A stretch of 64,000 nucleotides of DNA from JANQOH01 sp965214495 (GCA_965214495.1 OZ243958.1:1922001-1986000), one strand, 5' to 3'. Shown: positions 17,427 through 26,572, numbered from the stretch's first letter. Numbers and translations: made by a program. Notes: generated from the letters alone by a model not told the origin.

Positions 17427-18794
17427 GTGGTTCGGTGGCGGACAGCCAGAAAGCGACAGGTGGCCTGGGCGTATTCTCGGCACTGGATACGGAACCGGTG
17501 GCGGCGGGTCGTCTGGAAGCCGGGCAAACCGCTACGGGGTCGATCGGCTCGGAACACGCCGATGCCGAGTGCATCGAAACCGCCGGACACGCCGTGCCAG
17601 CCTGTCGTGACCGCCTTCGATCCGTCGAGATACAACCCGTTCGGGTGGCCGCACGCCGCCGGGGACGAGGTGGCGGCGCTGGGACCGATCGCACGGCTGC
17701 CGCCCGGCGTCGAGGCGCACCGCGTCGTGCATCGGGACGATCTGCTCCGGCTCCGCCGGTATCATCACGTGGAGGACGTGCAGGCGTTCCACGCCGACGC
17801 GGTCACGCGGGCAAGCGACTTGGCTCGCGCAGCCGCCACCGGCGCGGTGGTGCATCTGGCCGATGGCGGTCCGGGGCTTCGGCCGCTGCTCGGCGCCGCC
17901 CTCCATGACCTGATGGCCACCGGCGTGAGCGGCGTCGACGCCGGCGGGCGCGAGTTGCTCAGCATCAGGATGCGCCGTGCGGCTCTGCGGAACCATTCGT
18001 TGCAGGCGCGCGCCCGGCAACTCGGCGAGGCGGCGCCGCCCCTGGTGTCGATCCTGCTGGCGACCCGGCGCCCCGAACGGCTGCCGCAGGCGCTCGCCGC
18101 GGTGGCGAGACAGACCTATCCCCGCCTCGAGCTGGTGCTGGCGCTGCACGGCGGACCCTTTCCGGAGGTCGATCGGCGCGTCACCGAATTGCCGAGTCCG
18201 GTAAAAGTGTCGCGGGTGTCCGCGAGCGAACCGCTCGGCATCGTGCTCAACGCCGCCACGGAGGCATCGAGCGGGGATCTGCTGACCAAGATGGACGACG
18301 ACGACGTGTACGGCGCCGACCACGTGTGGGATCTGGTGCTGGCGCGGGAATATTCGGGCGCGCCGCTCGTGGGCAAGGGGGTCGAGTTCGTCTATCTGGC
18401 CGCGTCGGATCAGACCGTTCATTTGCACCGTGGGAGCAGCGAAAGCTATCAGACGTCGACCCTGGCCGGCGGCACTCTGTTGATTGCGCGCGACGAGCTT
18501 GCTCGCGTGGGCGGGTGGCAGCGGGCGCGGAGAGGCGTCGATCAGGCGCTGATCGAGGCCGTCGTTCGGGCGCGCGGGCAGGTATACCGGACCCACGGCG
18601 CCGGCTTCATGCTGGTTCGACACGGCGACCGCCATACCTGGGACGTGTCCGATGACTGGTTTCTCGCACGAGCCGACAGTGCCAGCCCAGGCTGGGACCC
18701 GGCACTGGCCGACCTCGGGGATCTTGACCTGCCGCATCCGGCGTACGGCCAACCATGGGCCGACGCGCGCAGCGGCGCCGGGAGATCGTCATGA
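17427..18794 (+). CDS. Glycosyltransferase with GT2-like domain in its C-terminal half
   Basis: About 455 residues. The first ~200 are of unknown fold; the GT2-like domain starts near residue 205 with PLVSILLATRRPERLPQALA, the metal site is LLTKMDDDDVYGADHVWDL near 285, and GGTLLIARDELARVGGW follows. The start is uncertain: GTG at 17427 is used, with AGGAG 15 bp upstream, but TTG at 17412 and longer in-frame starts within the previous gene exist. It ends with ATGA overlap onto the next gene, indicating coupled translation. Confidence 0.8.
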   Translation: MVRWRTARKRQVAWAYSRHWIRNRWRRVVWKPGKPLRGRSARNTPMPSASKPPDTPCQPVVTAFDPSRYNPFGWPHAAGDEVAALGPIARLPPGVEAHRVVHRDDLLRLRRYHHVEDVQAFHADAVTRASDLARAAATGAVVHLADGGPGLRPLLGAALHDLMATGVSGVDAGGRELLSIRMRRAALRNHSLQARARQLGEAAPPLVSILLATRRPERLPQALAAVARQTYPRLELVLALHGGPFPEVDRRVTELPSPVKVSRVSASEPLGIVLNAATEASSGDLLTKMDDDDVYGADHVWDLVLAREYSGAPLVGKGVEFVYLAASDQTVHLHRGSSESYQTSTLAGGTLLIARDELARVGGWQRARRGVDQALIEAVVRARGQVYRTHGAGFMLVRHGDRHTWDVSDDWFLARADSASPGWDPALADLGDLDLPHPAYGQPWADARSGAGRSS

Positions 18795-19711
18795 CCGATT
18801 GCCCCCGGACCATCTGGATGCTCTGGCTCCAGGGCCGGGAGAACGCGCCGGAACTGGTGAAACGTTGCCTGCGCTCCTGGGAATACCACAATCCCGGTTG
18901 GACGATCCGCGTCCTGGACGCGGAAACCTTGCCCGCCTACATCGACCTGTCCGGTTTTTCCGCCACGCCGGAGAACGATTTCACCCCCCAAGCCTTGTCC
19001 GACATCGTCCGTATCGAATTGCTGGCGACCTATGGCGGCGTCTGGGTCGACGCTGCCTTGTTCTGTCGGCGCCCGCTGGACGAATGGCTCTTCGGATATC
19101 TGCACAGCGGCTTGTTCGGCTTTGGGTGGAGCCAAGCGCCCCTCTGCAGCTTCCTGGCGGCGGCGCGCGGCAACCGCGCGGTGGATATCTGGCGCCGTGA
19201 AATGCGCGCCTACTGGATAGGCTGCCCGCCTCGACTGCGCAATTCGCTGCGAAAACGGTCCCCCATCGGTTGGGTTGTGGAAGTCTCGAACGACCTCGCA
19301 CGAAACGTTGGGGATGGGATGGTTCCCCTCCGCACCGCCTATGCCTTTTGGCCGCTGCTCGCCCTCGGAAGGTGGATCCGGCGGCACCCCCTGGTCTATG
19401 TCTCGCCTCTGTTCAGAAACGTCATCAAATCCGCTCCGTATGGCTGGCTGTTTTTCCTCTTCAAATATTGCTATGCGAAGCACCCGGAGGTGCGGCGAAT
19501 CTGGGATGTTACGCCGAAGTGGTGCCCGACTGAACTTACCGAACCGCGTCAGTTTGGGCGGCTGTGTGACCCCCTCTCCGAAGACGCGCGGCGGGCGATA
19601 GACGACGCACACCTGCCATTGTACTTCCTGGACTGGCAGCTGGACTTGGCGAAAGCTGGGCTTGGGACCTTCCTCGACCATCTGTTCTCGACGGTTCCCG
19701 ACGAGTCATGA
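18791..19711 (+). CDS. Glycosyltransferase, capsular-polysaccharide/GT32-like
   Basis: A 306-residue protein. TIWMLWLQGRENAPELV at the N terminus, HNPGWTIRVLDAETL and, from about residue 71, the block DIVRIELLATYGGVWVD are the hallmark of the GT32/capsular polysaccharide synthesis (Gly_transf_sug) family, with the DxD-equivalent in WVDAAL. A hydrophobic stretch (YGWLFFLFKYCYA, near residue 217) may peripherally bind membrane. ATGA overlaps join it to the genes on both sides, so it belongs to one operon with the sulfotransferase that follows. Confidence 0.85.
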   Translation: MTDCPRTIWMLWLQGRENAPELVKRCLRSWEYHNPGWTIRVLDAETLPAYIDLSGFSATPENDFTPQALSDIVRIELLATYGGVWVDAALFCRRPLDEWLFGYLHSGLFGFGWSQAPLCSFLAAARGNRAVDIWRREMRAYWIGCPPRLRNSLRKRSPIGWVVEVSNDLARNVGDGMVPLRTAYAFWPLLALGRWIRRHPLVYVSPLFRNVIKSAPYGWLFFLFKYCYAKHPEVRRIWDVTPKWCPTELTEPRQFGRLCDPLSEDARRAIDDAHLPLYFLDWQLDLAKAGLGTFLDHLFSTVPDES

Positions 19712-19744
19712 TCGACACGCCGATGCGGAGGGCGAGAGCGCTAG

Positions 19745-21433
19745 CCCGGATATCTCACGGTGTGTGGTGCATCGGCCTCTGTGATCTGATAAAGTCGTTG
19801 TTGACCAATGACTTGCCAGATCGGGAGCAGAGGACCGATGCAGACGGAGTGTATCAGCAAGCAGTTTGAGTTTGAAGGCTTTGGGAAGCGCCGGGTTGTT
19901 GCCGGGTTTGACGGCGGTGCGCTGACGACCAACGCGGGTGCGCTGCTGCTTCGCCGGACCGATCGGGCGATCGGCCTGTTCGAGCGGGTGGCCGCTTGCT
20001 TCACCGATGCTCGGCGGTCGGACCTTGTAGTCCATGACCTGCGGGCCTTGATCGGCCAGCGCATCAGCGCGATTGCCCTGGGTCATGAGGATGTGGCGGA
20101 CCACGACGAGCTTCGCCACGATCCGGTGTTGGCGCTTCTGTCGGATCGCTGTGAGCCGAAGCGGCGGGACTGTGCGGTGCTGGCGGGCAAGAGCACGCTG
20201 AACCGGTTGGAGCATGCGTTTGGGGATAAGCCCAGGCGTTACCATCGGATCGGCCACGATGCCGGCGCGCTCGAGGATTTGTTGGTGACGCTGTTTCTGG
20301 AGGCTCACGAGGGGCCCGAGAAGCGCATCGTGCTGGACCTGGACGCCACTGACGATCCGCTGCACGGGGATCAGGAGGGCCGGTTTTTCCACGGTTATTA
20401 CCAGTGCTATTGCTATCTGCCGCTGTACATCTTTTGTGGCCGTCATCTTCTGGCGTCTCGGCTGCGCCCGGCCAACATCGACGCGGCGGCCGGGGCGGTG
20501 GACGAGGTGGCGCGGATCGTTGGCCAGGTCCGCGCCCGGTGGCCTGAGGTGGAGATCGTTTTGCGGGCCGATTCCGGTTTTTGCCGTGAGGACCTGATGG
20601 TCTGGTGCGAGGCCAATGACGTTGGCTATCTGTTCGGGCTGGCTCGCAACCGCCGGCTGGCCGCCGTCATCGAACCCGAGCTTGGCGCGGCCAAGGCCGC
20701 CTGTAAGGCGAGCGGCCAGCCGGCGCGGCGGTTCGCCGACTTCGTGTATCGGACACGGCAGAGCTGGTGCCGGGCGCGCCGGGTCGTGGCCAAGGCCGAA
20801 CATCTCCCCAAGGGCGCCAATCCGCGCTTCGTGGTCACGTCGTTGCCGGCGGATCGGTATGACGCGCGAACACTCTACGAAGACCTCTACTGCGCCCGCG
20901 GCGAGATGGAGAACCGGATCAAGGAATGCCAACTCGATCTGTTCGCCGACCGCACCTCGGCCCGGACCATGCGGGCCAACCAACTGCGCCTGTGGTTTGC
21001 CTCCTTCGCCTACGTCCTGGTGTGTGCGCTGCGGCGCATCGGCTTGAAGGCGACGCGGCTGGAGAACGCCACTTGCGGCGCCATTCGTTTGAAACTGCTC
21101 AAGCTCGGCGCTCAGGTCCGGCGCAGCGCACGGCGCATTCTCGTCTCCATGGCCAGCAACCACCCCTACCGAACCGAGTTCGCCCGGGCACACCGACGAT
21201 TATCGCGCTGAACCGTCCCACCACGCGACCTTGACATGCCGGCGCCAGCGCCGGGCGATGACGGCTGCGTTCATCTTGAGAACAAAGTAAGAAATCCGGC
21301 ATGAACGGCGCCCAAACACCAAAACGCCACCCCAACCAAACACAACGACGCCACAGCGCCCTCCCGCGCCCGGCCCGTCGTCCCCAAACAACACACAAAA
21401 CGTCTCATCTCGCGCCGCTGTGAGATATCCGGG
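19745..21433 (+). mobile_element. IS1380-family insertion sequence, complete
   Basis: A 1,689-bp element with perfect 14-bp terminal inverted repeats, CCCGGATATCTCAC and GTGAGATATCCGGG, flanked by the 4-bp target duplication CTAG (19741-19744 and 21434-21437). It carries one transposase gene. The host gene (sulfotransferase) is interrupted cleanly, which suggests a recent insertion. Confidence 0.93.
19838..21211 (+). CDS. IS1380-family transposase
   Basis: A 457-residue DDE transposase. Start MQTECISKQFEFEGFGKRRV, then AGFDGGALTTNAGALLLRRT, is the usual IS1380 N terminus. The catalytic Asp residues lie in IVLDLDATDDPLHG and EIVLRADSGFCREDLM, and the third acidic residue is in CARGEMENRIKECQLDLF. 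The ATG at 19838 follows GCAGAGG, and the upstream in-frame ATG at 19808 has no such site. Intact, so the element may still be mobile. Confidence 0.93.
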   Translation: MQTECISKQFEFEGFGKRRVVAGFDGGALTTNAGALLLRRTDRAIGLFERVAACFTDARRSDLVVHDLRALIGQRISAIALGHEDVADHDELRHDPVLALLSDRCEPKRRDCAVLAGKSTLNRLEHAFGDKPRRYHRIGHDAGALEDLLVTLFLEAHEGPEKRIVLDLDATDDPLHGDQEGRFFHGYYQCYCYLPLYIFCGRHLLASRLRPANIDAAAGAVDEVARIVGQVRARWPEVEIVLRADSGFCREDLMVWCEANDVGYLFGLARNRRLAAVIEPELGAAKAACKASGQPARRFADFVYRTRQSWCRARRVVAKAEHLPKGANPRFVVTSLPADRYDARTLYEDLYCARGEMENRIKECQLDLFADRTSARTMRANQLRLWFASFAYVLVCALRRIGLKATRLENATCGAIRLKLLKLGAQVRRSARRILVSMASNHPYRTEFARAHRRLSR

Positions 21434-22724
21434 CTAGCCAGACTGGCGGGGATTTTGGGGGCCAACCCGCCCATTGCCAAGGATGTCATCGGCGCATTGT
21501 CGCGCGGGGCGTTCGGCGACACATGGCGCATTGCGCGCACGGTGGCCGGGCCGCCTCGTCACGGGCTCAAGCTATTCTCCCGAAAATACCGGTGCCTCTG
21601 GATGATCAACCTGAAAGTCGCGTCGCGGAGCATCGTGGCGGCCTTGCGCGCCGCGGACCCCGATGCCGAAAGAACGGGGGAACGGAGCGTCTCCGAACTC
21701 TACGCCGCACACCCGGAAGCGAGGGAATACTACAGCTTCGCATTCGTCAGGCATCCTTTCGCCAGAGCACTATCTTTCTATTGGGCTGCCTTCGTCTCTC
21801 CCCGGGTGGTCTATACGGACGAACAGCGCCTCCACAGAACGCTGAATTTCCGATATCTCCTCGACAGGTTCTTCGGACTGGCCGAGGTCGGCAGTTTCGA
21901 AGACTACTGCGAGTGGCTGAACACACCGTACGGGTCGGACGCCTTCGCCGACCCGCACTTCCTGTCCCAACATGTGCAGATTAACCTCGGGGAGGGGGGA
22001 TGTGCTTGCCCGATTTCATCGGCCGTTTCGAGAACCTCGATGCCGATATGAATTGGATCGCCGAGCATCTCGGTATGCCAGCGCCGGCGCTGCCAATGCT
22101 GAACACGATGGCGGGATGGGAGGCGACGCCGGACGTGCTGACAACCGAAAGATCGGCCCGCAACGAGACGCACCTGACAGAACGCAGCAAGGCGTTGCTC
22201 CGAACCCGCTACGCGGAGGATTTTCGGATGTTCGGCTATTCGCCGGATTGAGGGCCGGGGCATTGGCACTGGCTCCATTTTTTCGGCGGACCGGGGTTGG
22301 GTGCCGCCGGATTCCATGTCGGGCCGCCGGCCTCGATTCCGGAGTCCGCATCAAAGCGATGGTATGCGGGGATGGGTGGCCGTCGGCTTGGGTGAAAGAG
22401 CGAAGGCGAAATCCTGGGTGGAGGTCGCCCCGCGACTTCAGCGATCCGGCTTGCGATTCTGTTGGCGGCGGCCTTGAGAGGGTCGTTATCGGACCGGCAT
22501 GATTGACAAGTCGAAACGCTACTTGAGAGTGCTGGCCGCCGTCGCATCGAACCGGCCCGTCGCCAGAGACGTCGCGGGCGCGTTGTTGCACGGGAGGTTC
22601 CGCGACGCGAAGCGCATGGCGCACACGGCGCATTTGAAGCCCGATCTCCGGGCGGAGAAGATCGTCTCCCACAGGTACCGGTGGCTCTGGATATGCGTCC
22701 CCAAAGTGGCGTCGCGCAGCCTAA

Positions 22725-23944
22725 TACCGGGCGCGGGTCATATTGACTCATGTTTCGATATGTTGTGGTGCGGATGTATGTATGGTCCATATAGTGTGTT
22801 TGTGGTTTTGACATGACCGGAGAGTAAGGATGGGTGCGGCAACACCGATAACCCGTGAGGATCACACGGCGGATGAACTCTATGATCTGGCGCGGGGGTG
22901 CAGGGATGCGAAGCAGGCGTCGCGTGCGCGAGCGATAGCGATGATCATGGAGGGGTTCTCGCGGTCGGAGGCGGGTCGGTCGCAGGGCATGGAGCTTCAA
23001 ATTCTGCGCGATTGGGTAGTGCGCTACAACGCTGAGGGGTTTGAGGGTCTTGCGGACCGGGCGCGGGGCGGTAGCACGGGGCGGTTGACAGACGCGCAAA
23101 TTGCCGAGATCGGCGGGTGGATGGAGGCGGGTCCGGACCTTGAGCGGGACGGCGTGACGCGCTGGCGCGTTCGGGACATCGTGCGGAAGATCGAGGAGGC
23201 CTTCGGAGTGATCTATACGGAGAGCGGCGCCCGTATGATGCTCCGAAGGTCGGGGTTTCGTTTTGTTTCGGGGCGACCGCTCCACCCCAACGCCGACCCG
23301 GCGCGGCAGCGGGCGTTCGTGGCGTCGTTCGAAGCGCGGTTGAGGTTGGCGCTCAGTCCGTCGGCGCTGGCGGGACCGGTCGAGGTCTGGTTTCAGGACG
23401 AGGCGCGGGTCGGGCAGAGGGGGATGACGACGCGGGTGTGGGCGCGTGGCAAGCAGCGTCCCCGGATCGTGCGCGACCATCGCTACGGCTATGTCTATCT
23501 GTTCGGGGCTGCGTGCGCGGCGCGGGGCGTTGGCGTCGCGCATGTGGCGGACAGGGCGGACACGGCGTCGATGAACGCGCATCTGGCGGCCATCGGGGCG
23601 GCGGTGACGCCGGGCGCGCATGGGGTGATCGTCCTCGACGGCGCGGGCTGGCATCGCTCGAACGATCTGGTCGTTCCTCGCAACCTGACGCTCGTGCATC
23701 TGCCGCCCTACAGCCCGGAACTCAACCCGATGGAGCAGATCGTTCTGTTTCTGAAATCGAACCGCTTTGCCAACCGCGTGTTCAAGGATGCCGCCGCCTT
23801 GAAGGAGGCGTGTCGGACAGCATGGCGATGGCTGACCGACCAGCCCGGCGTCATCACGACCATGACACATCGCAACTGGGCCACCGCTCCATCCCGCTAA
23901 TCCCAAACCCTCACCGCATCAGTTCGTTTGAATTACGGTTGGTA
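22725..23944 (+). mobile_element. IS630-family insertion sequence
   Basis: About 1.2 kb between TA dinucleotides at 22725-22726 and 23943-23944, as expected for an element that duplicates TA. The proposed ends, CCGGGCGCGGGTCATATTGA and CCAACCGTAATTCAAACGAA (read inward), match at only about half of the positions, so the exact borders are approximate. It contains one intact transposase gene. Confidence 0.75.
22830..23900 (+). CDS. IS630-family transposase
   Basis: A 356-residue transposase. The N-terminal paired HTH region (ASRARAIAMIMEGFSRSEAG, WVVRYNAEGFEGLADRARGG) precedes a DDE domain: first Asp in EVWFQDEARVGQRG, second in GVIVLDGAGWHRSNDL, and Glu in LPPYSPELNPMEQIVLFLKS. The ATG at 22830 follows GGAGAGTAAGG. 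No frameshift separates its halves, unlike many IS630 members, so it should be functional. Confidence 0.93.
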   Translation: MGAATPITREDHTADELYDLARGCRDAKQASRARAIAMIMEGFSRSEAGRSQGMELQILRDWVVRYNAEGFEGLADRARGGSTGRLTDAQIAEIGGWMEAGPDLERDGVTRWRVRDIVRKIEEAFGVIYTESGARMMLRRSGFRFVSGRPLHPNADPARQRAFVASFEARLRLALSPSALAGPVEVWFQDEARVGQRGMTTRVWARGKQRPRIVRDHRYGYVYLFGAACAARGVGVAHVADRADTASMNAHLAAIGAAVTPGAHGVIVLDGAGWHRSNDLVVPRNLTLVHLPPYSPELNPMEQIVLFLKSNRFANRVFKDAAALKEACRTAWRWLTDQPGVITTMTHRNWATAPSR

Positions 23945-24533
23945 TAATGCATGTACTGCGATGCGTCCGGAAGCGAGGAACTACTACAGCTTCGCGTTCG
24001 TCAGGCACCCGTTCGGCCGGGCGCTCTCATTCTATCGGGAATTGCACTTCGCCCACACGATCTACACGGGAGAACAACGCTTCCACAAAGAGGAGAAACG
24101 TCAGAGCCTCTTTGACCAGTTCTATGGTCTGGAGGAAACGGGCAGCTTCGAGGACTTGTGCCTTTGGCTGAACACGCCCTACGGCTCGGACGCCTTGGCC
24201 GAAAAGCATTTTCTGTCCCAACACATGCAGATCAACCCCCGGGGAGAGCATAAGTGCCTGCCCGATTTCGTTGGCCATCTCGAGAACCTCGACGCCGATA
24301 TGAAGCGGATCGCCGATCATCTCGGTATGCCAGCGCCGGCGCTGCCAATGCTGAACACGATGGCGGGATGGGAGACGATGCCGGACGCGCTCAACACCGC
24401 CAGATCGGCCGCCATGGAGGCGCACCTGACCCCGCGGAACAAGGCGTTGCTCCGAACGCGGTACGCGGAGGATTTTCGGATGTTCGGCTATTCGTCGGAC
24501 TGAGGGCGGCTTGAACCGATGCGGGAGTCGAGC

Positions 24534-25340
24534 ATGATTTCGGCGGTTATCCTCAACTGGGAACGACCGTACAACCTGAAGCACATCATTCTTCCGCTCC
24601 TCGAACAATGCTCTCAGATCGACGAGATCATCATCTCGCACGGCAAACTGGACACGGCGTTCGACTACGAGAGCGAGCGGTGCCGCATGGTACATCGGCA
24701 CGACTACGGCGACGTAAATCGCCAATACGGCATGGCGCGGCGTTTTCTGGCTTACGAGGATGCAACCAACGAAGTCATTCTGTCGCTGGACGACGACATC
24801 GTGATCCCCGAGTCCAGCCTGTCCGCGCTCCACGATGAATTCGTGAGCGACCCGGAGGTCATCCATAGCCTCTACGGCCGCAACCCCGACAGAAGACTGC
24901 GGTACTGCGACCATATGCGCTTCGGCGAGGTCACCTACGCGCTGCCCAATGCCGCGTTGCTGCCCAAACGGCTGGGAGATCTCTTTTTCGAGTATGCGCC
25001 GTTGGTGGACGGACTGGCGAAACACTGGCCGTTCTGGAGCGTCGAAGATTTGTTCATGTCGCTGGTCGCAATCAAGACCAACCGGCGGCCGAACCGTGCC
25101 CACCCGCTGCCACGGATCGATCTGCGAAACGGCCCCCGGGGAGTGGGACCACGCGCGATATCCGAGACCCCGGGGCACCTGGAGGACCGTAGCCGGTTTT
25201 CACGACGCGCCATCTCGGCGTTGCAGGTCGGAGACCTCATCAGGACGTCGCCCGGTTACTCCGTCGGACGCAGGCTCAGGAAGTCACTCGGGAAGCTGCG
25301 GACGGGGGGGGGGGGGGGGGGCACGTCACCGTGCGCGTGA
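24534..25340 (+). CDS. Glycosyltransferase (GT-A fold), C terminus encoded by a poly-G tract
   Basis: A 268-residue protein. ISAVILNWERPYNLKHIILP opens a GT-A-like fold, with the metal site EVILSLDDDIVIPESSLSAL near residue 85 and a WSVEDLFMSLVA block near residue 168, resembling exostosin/GT64-like or small GT2 enzymes of glycan clusters. The start at 24534 has GGGAG 6 bp upstream. The 3' end runs into an 18-G homopolymer giving six Gly codons followed by TSPCA and a stop. A one-base change in tract length would give a quite different tail, so the true C terminus is unsure. Confidence 0.8.
   Translation: MISAVILNWERPYNLKHIILPLLEQCSQIDEIIISHGKLDTAFDYESERCRMVHRHDYGDVNRQYGMARRFLAYEDATNEVILSLDDDIVIPESSLSALHDEFVSDPEVIHSLYGRNPDRRLRYCDHMRFGEVTYALPNAALLPKRLGDLFFEYAPLVDGLAKHWPFWSVEDLFMSLVAIKTNRRPNRAHPLPRIDLRNGPRGVGPRAISETPGHLEDRSRFSRRAISALQVGDLIRTSPGYSVGRRLRKSLGKLRTGGGGGGTSPCA
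25304..25321 (+). repeat. Homopolymer of 18 G inside the glycosyltransferase 3' end
   Basis: Eighteen consecutive G residues. Tract-length change by slippage would switch the reading frame. In one alternative frame the tail becomes HVTVRVNTGSLSLRT... and stops about 43 codons later. It may be a phase-variation tract, or a sequencing/assembly artefact at a join. Confidence 0.9.
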
Positions 25341-25543
25341 ACACCGGGTCGCTGTCGCTTCGAACCCGCGACGGCGCGCCGTTCGACCTGCTTGCACACG
25401 TCACGGTCTCCCACTCCGCATCCGTCGCTATGGCGCGACAATCTGGGTGAGAACCTGTCTCATCCTGTTTGTCGCGCCGCACGTCGCCGAGATCGAGATG
25501 TGCCTGCTCGGCCTGCGCGCCTTCCGCCGCCGCCGCACCCCTC

Positions 25544-25855
25544 TCACGGCGCACGCTCCCGTGCAAGGACGGAGATCGCGCTCAGCAGGCCGAGCCCGCT
25601 GCCTCCCGGAAGCTCGCGCCGCAAAGCCCGCACGAATGCCTGCAACTCCCGTACCCCGTCCCGCTGTTCCACCTGTTCCGCTTCCGTCAGCACCAGGGGA
25701 TGGCGGTCCGGATCGTCGGCGAGCGCGAGCTCCAGCACATAGCGCGACACGGTCTTCTCCGCCGCCGCCGCGCGCTCCCGGATCATCGCCTGCTCCGCCG
25801 GTTTGCAGTGCAGGCTCCGCTGCCGCCTGACGGGCCGCGCCGCCTCCTCCGTCAC
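25544..25855 (-). CDS. Small ribbon-helix-helix-like protein, MobC-type
   Basis: A 103-residue protein starting at GTG 25855 (VTEEAARPVRRQRSLHCKPA). RSLHCKPAEQAMIRERAAAA followed by EKTVSRYVLELALADDP resembles the strand-helix-helix of MobC/relaxosome or plasmid antitoxin proteins. The tail is helical (LTEAEQVEQRDGVRELQAFV). GTGA overlaps the stop of the upstream paralogue-like gene, so the two are cotranslated. No relaxase is present in the window; the pair may be a plasmid or ICE relic. Confidence 0.6.
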   Translation of the reverse strand: MTEEAARPVRRQRSLHCKPAEQAMIRERAAAAEKTVSRYVLELALADDPDRHPLVLTEAEQVEQRDGVRELQAFVRALRRELPGGSGLGLLSAISVLARERAP

Positions 25856-26214
25856 GACCCGTCCTCCCCGGCCGGCCCCGCCGCCTCCCAGCGGTTCGCC
25901 GCGCCGGGATCGGTGAACCGGTCGAGCATGCCCTCCCGCTCGATCCATTCGTCCACCGCGTCGCAGGCATCCTCCCAGGCCTCGCCGGCGACGGCCCCGC
26001 GCAGCCGCTTCTCCTCCAGCCTCGACAGCACCAGCATCTCGCGGACCGCCCGGCGCAGGACCTCCGGCGGCAGAGGATCCCGGTCCAGCGCGCGATGGAT
26101 CACGAAGCGCGACAGGTCCATGCCGCTCGCCACAGCCGCCCGACCGACCCGCTCCCACTCCGCATCGGTCGCCATGACCGCGCGCTGGCGGCGCCCACTG
26201 GCATCCTCCCTCAT
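25852..26214 (-). CDS. Small ribbon-helix-helix-like protein, MobC-type
   Basis: A 120-residue protein. ATDAEWERVGRAAVASGMDL and SRFVIHRALDRDPLPPEVLR fit a ribbon-helix-helix N terminus of MobC-like or antitoxin proteins, with a helical C-terminal half (LVLSRLEEKRLRGAVAGEAW). First gene of a two-gene minus-strand unit with 25544-25855. An internal ATG (residue 14, MATDAEWE) could be the real start. A degenerate copy of that start block lies at 25406-25441. Confidence 0.6.
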   Translation of the reverse strand: MREDASGRRQRAVMATDAEWERVGRAAVASGMDLSRFVIHRALDRDPLPPEVLRRAVREMLVLSRLEEKRLRGAVAGEAWEDACDAVDEWIEREGMLDRFTDPGAANRWEAAGPAGEDGS

Positions 26215-26284
26215 GGTGGCGAGCCGCCCGTAGGAACCTGCTGCAACCGGGACACGTGGCTTCTTGAAGACGAGGAATATGTCA

Positions 26285-26520
26285 TCAAAATCCTATGGCA
26301 TTCCTCGTGAGCGGTAGTATATGCCGCCATTGTGTCCTCGCAGAGCTCCCCAATTCGTGATAAAAACCATACCAGCGCTCATACGTCAATATCCACAACC
26401 CACTTTCCCGTGTGCAACTCCTGAGAGACACAGGATTTGCCAATGTGTTCTCCATCTCCGCCCAGTCCGCCCTTGACAAGCATCCTAACCCACTGTAGCG
26501 TAATCTACATACAGGAGGGA
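26285..26520 (-). other. AT-richer stretch with a possible orphan coding fragment
   Basis: Positions 26216-26572 are clearly lower in G+C than the surroundings. On the minus strand an open frame reads GLGCLSRADWAEMENTLANP...WILTYERWYGFYHELGSSA...RNAIGF and stops at 26285. Its composition looks protein-like (Trp, Tyr, Cys rich) but I recognise no family and no convincing start; it may be a fragment of a foreign gene cut by repeat array 2. Confidence 0.3.
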
Positions 26521-26572
26521 AGAGCAACCCTGCGTCACGGTTCGTTCGCAAACAAATTGCTTTAGGTAGTGC

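Larger units (their letters stand above)
19708..22251 (+). pseudogene. Carbohydrate sulfotransferase, split by IS1380 and frameshifted
   Basis: A Sulfotransfer_2-type gene that would move sulfate from PAPS to a glycan. Its 5' end (MIDTPMRRARAL) lies before the IS1380 element and resumes after it (RLAGILGANPPIAKDVIGAL). The PAPS 5'-phosphosulfate motif is LKVASRSIVAAL and the 3'-phosphate motif SFAFVRHPFARALSFYW. Removing the IS plus one CTAG copy restores the frame exactly. A second lesion is near 21990-22003, in the run GGGGAGGGGGGA, where the frame shifts before the conserved tail CLPDFIGRFENLDADM...FRMFGYSPD. The paralogue at 22499 shows the correct join. The gene is inactive. Confidence 0.88.
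22499..24503 (+). pseudogene. Second carbohydrate sulfotransferase, split by IS630
   Basis: Paralogue of the gene at 19708. The 5' part begins MIDKSKRYLRVLAAVASNRP and runs to the PAPS motif PKVASRSLI, where the IS630 element starts. The 3' part resumes near 23950 with RPEARNYYSFAFVRHPFGRA and ends FRMFGYSSD at 24503. Compared with the first paralogue about 20 codons around the insertion point are lost, and rejoining at a single TA does not restore the frame, so a deletion accompanied or preceded insertion. The gene is inactive. Its intact C-terminal half is useful for reading the frameshift in the first copy. Confidence 0.85.
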
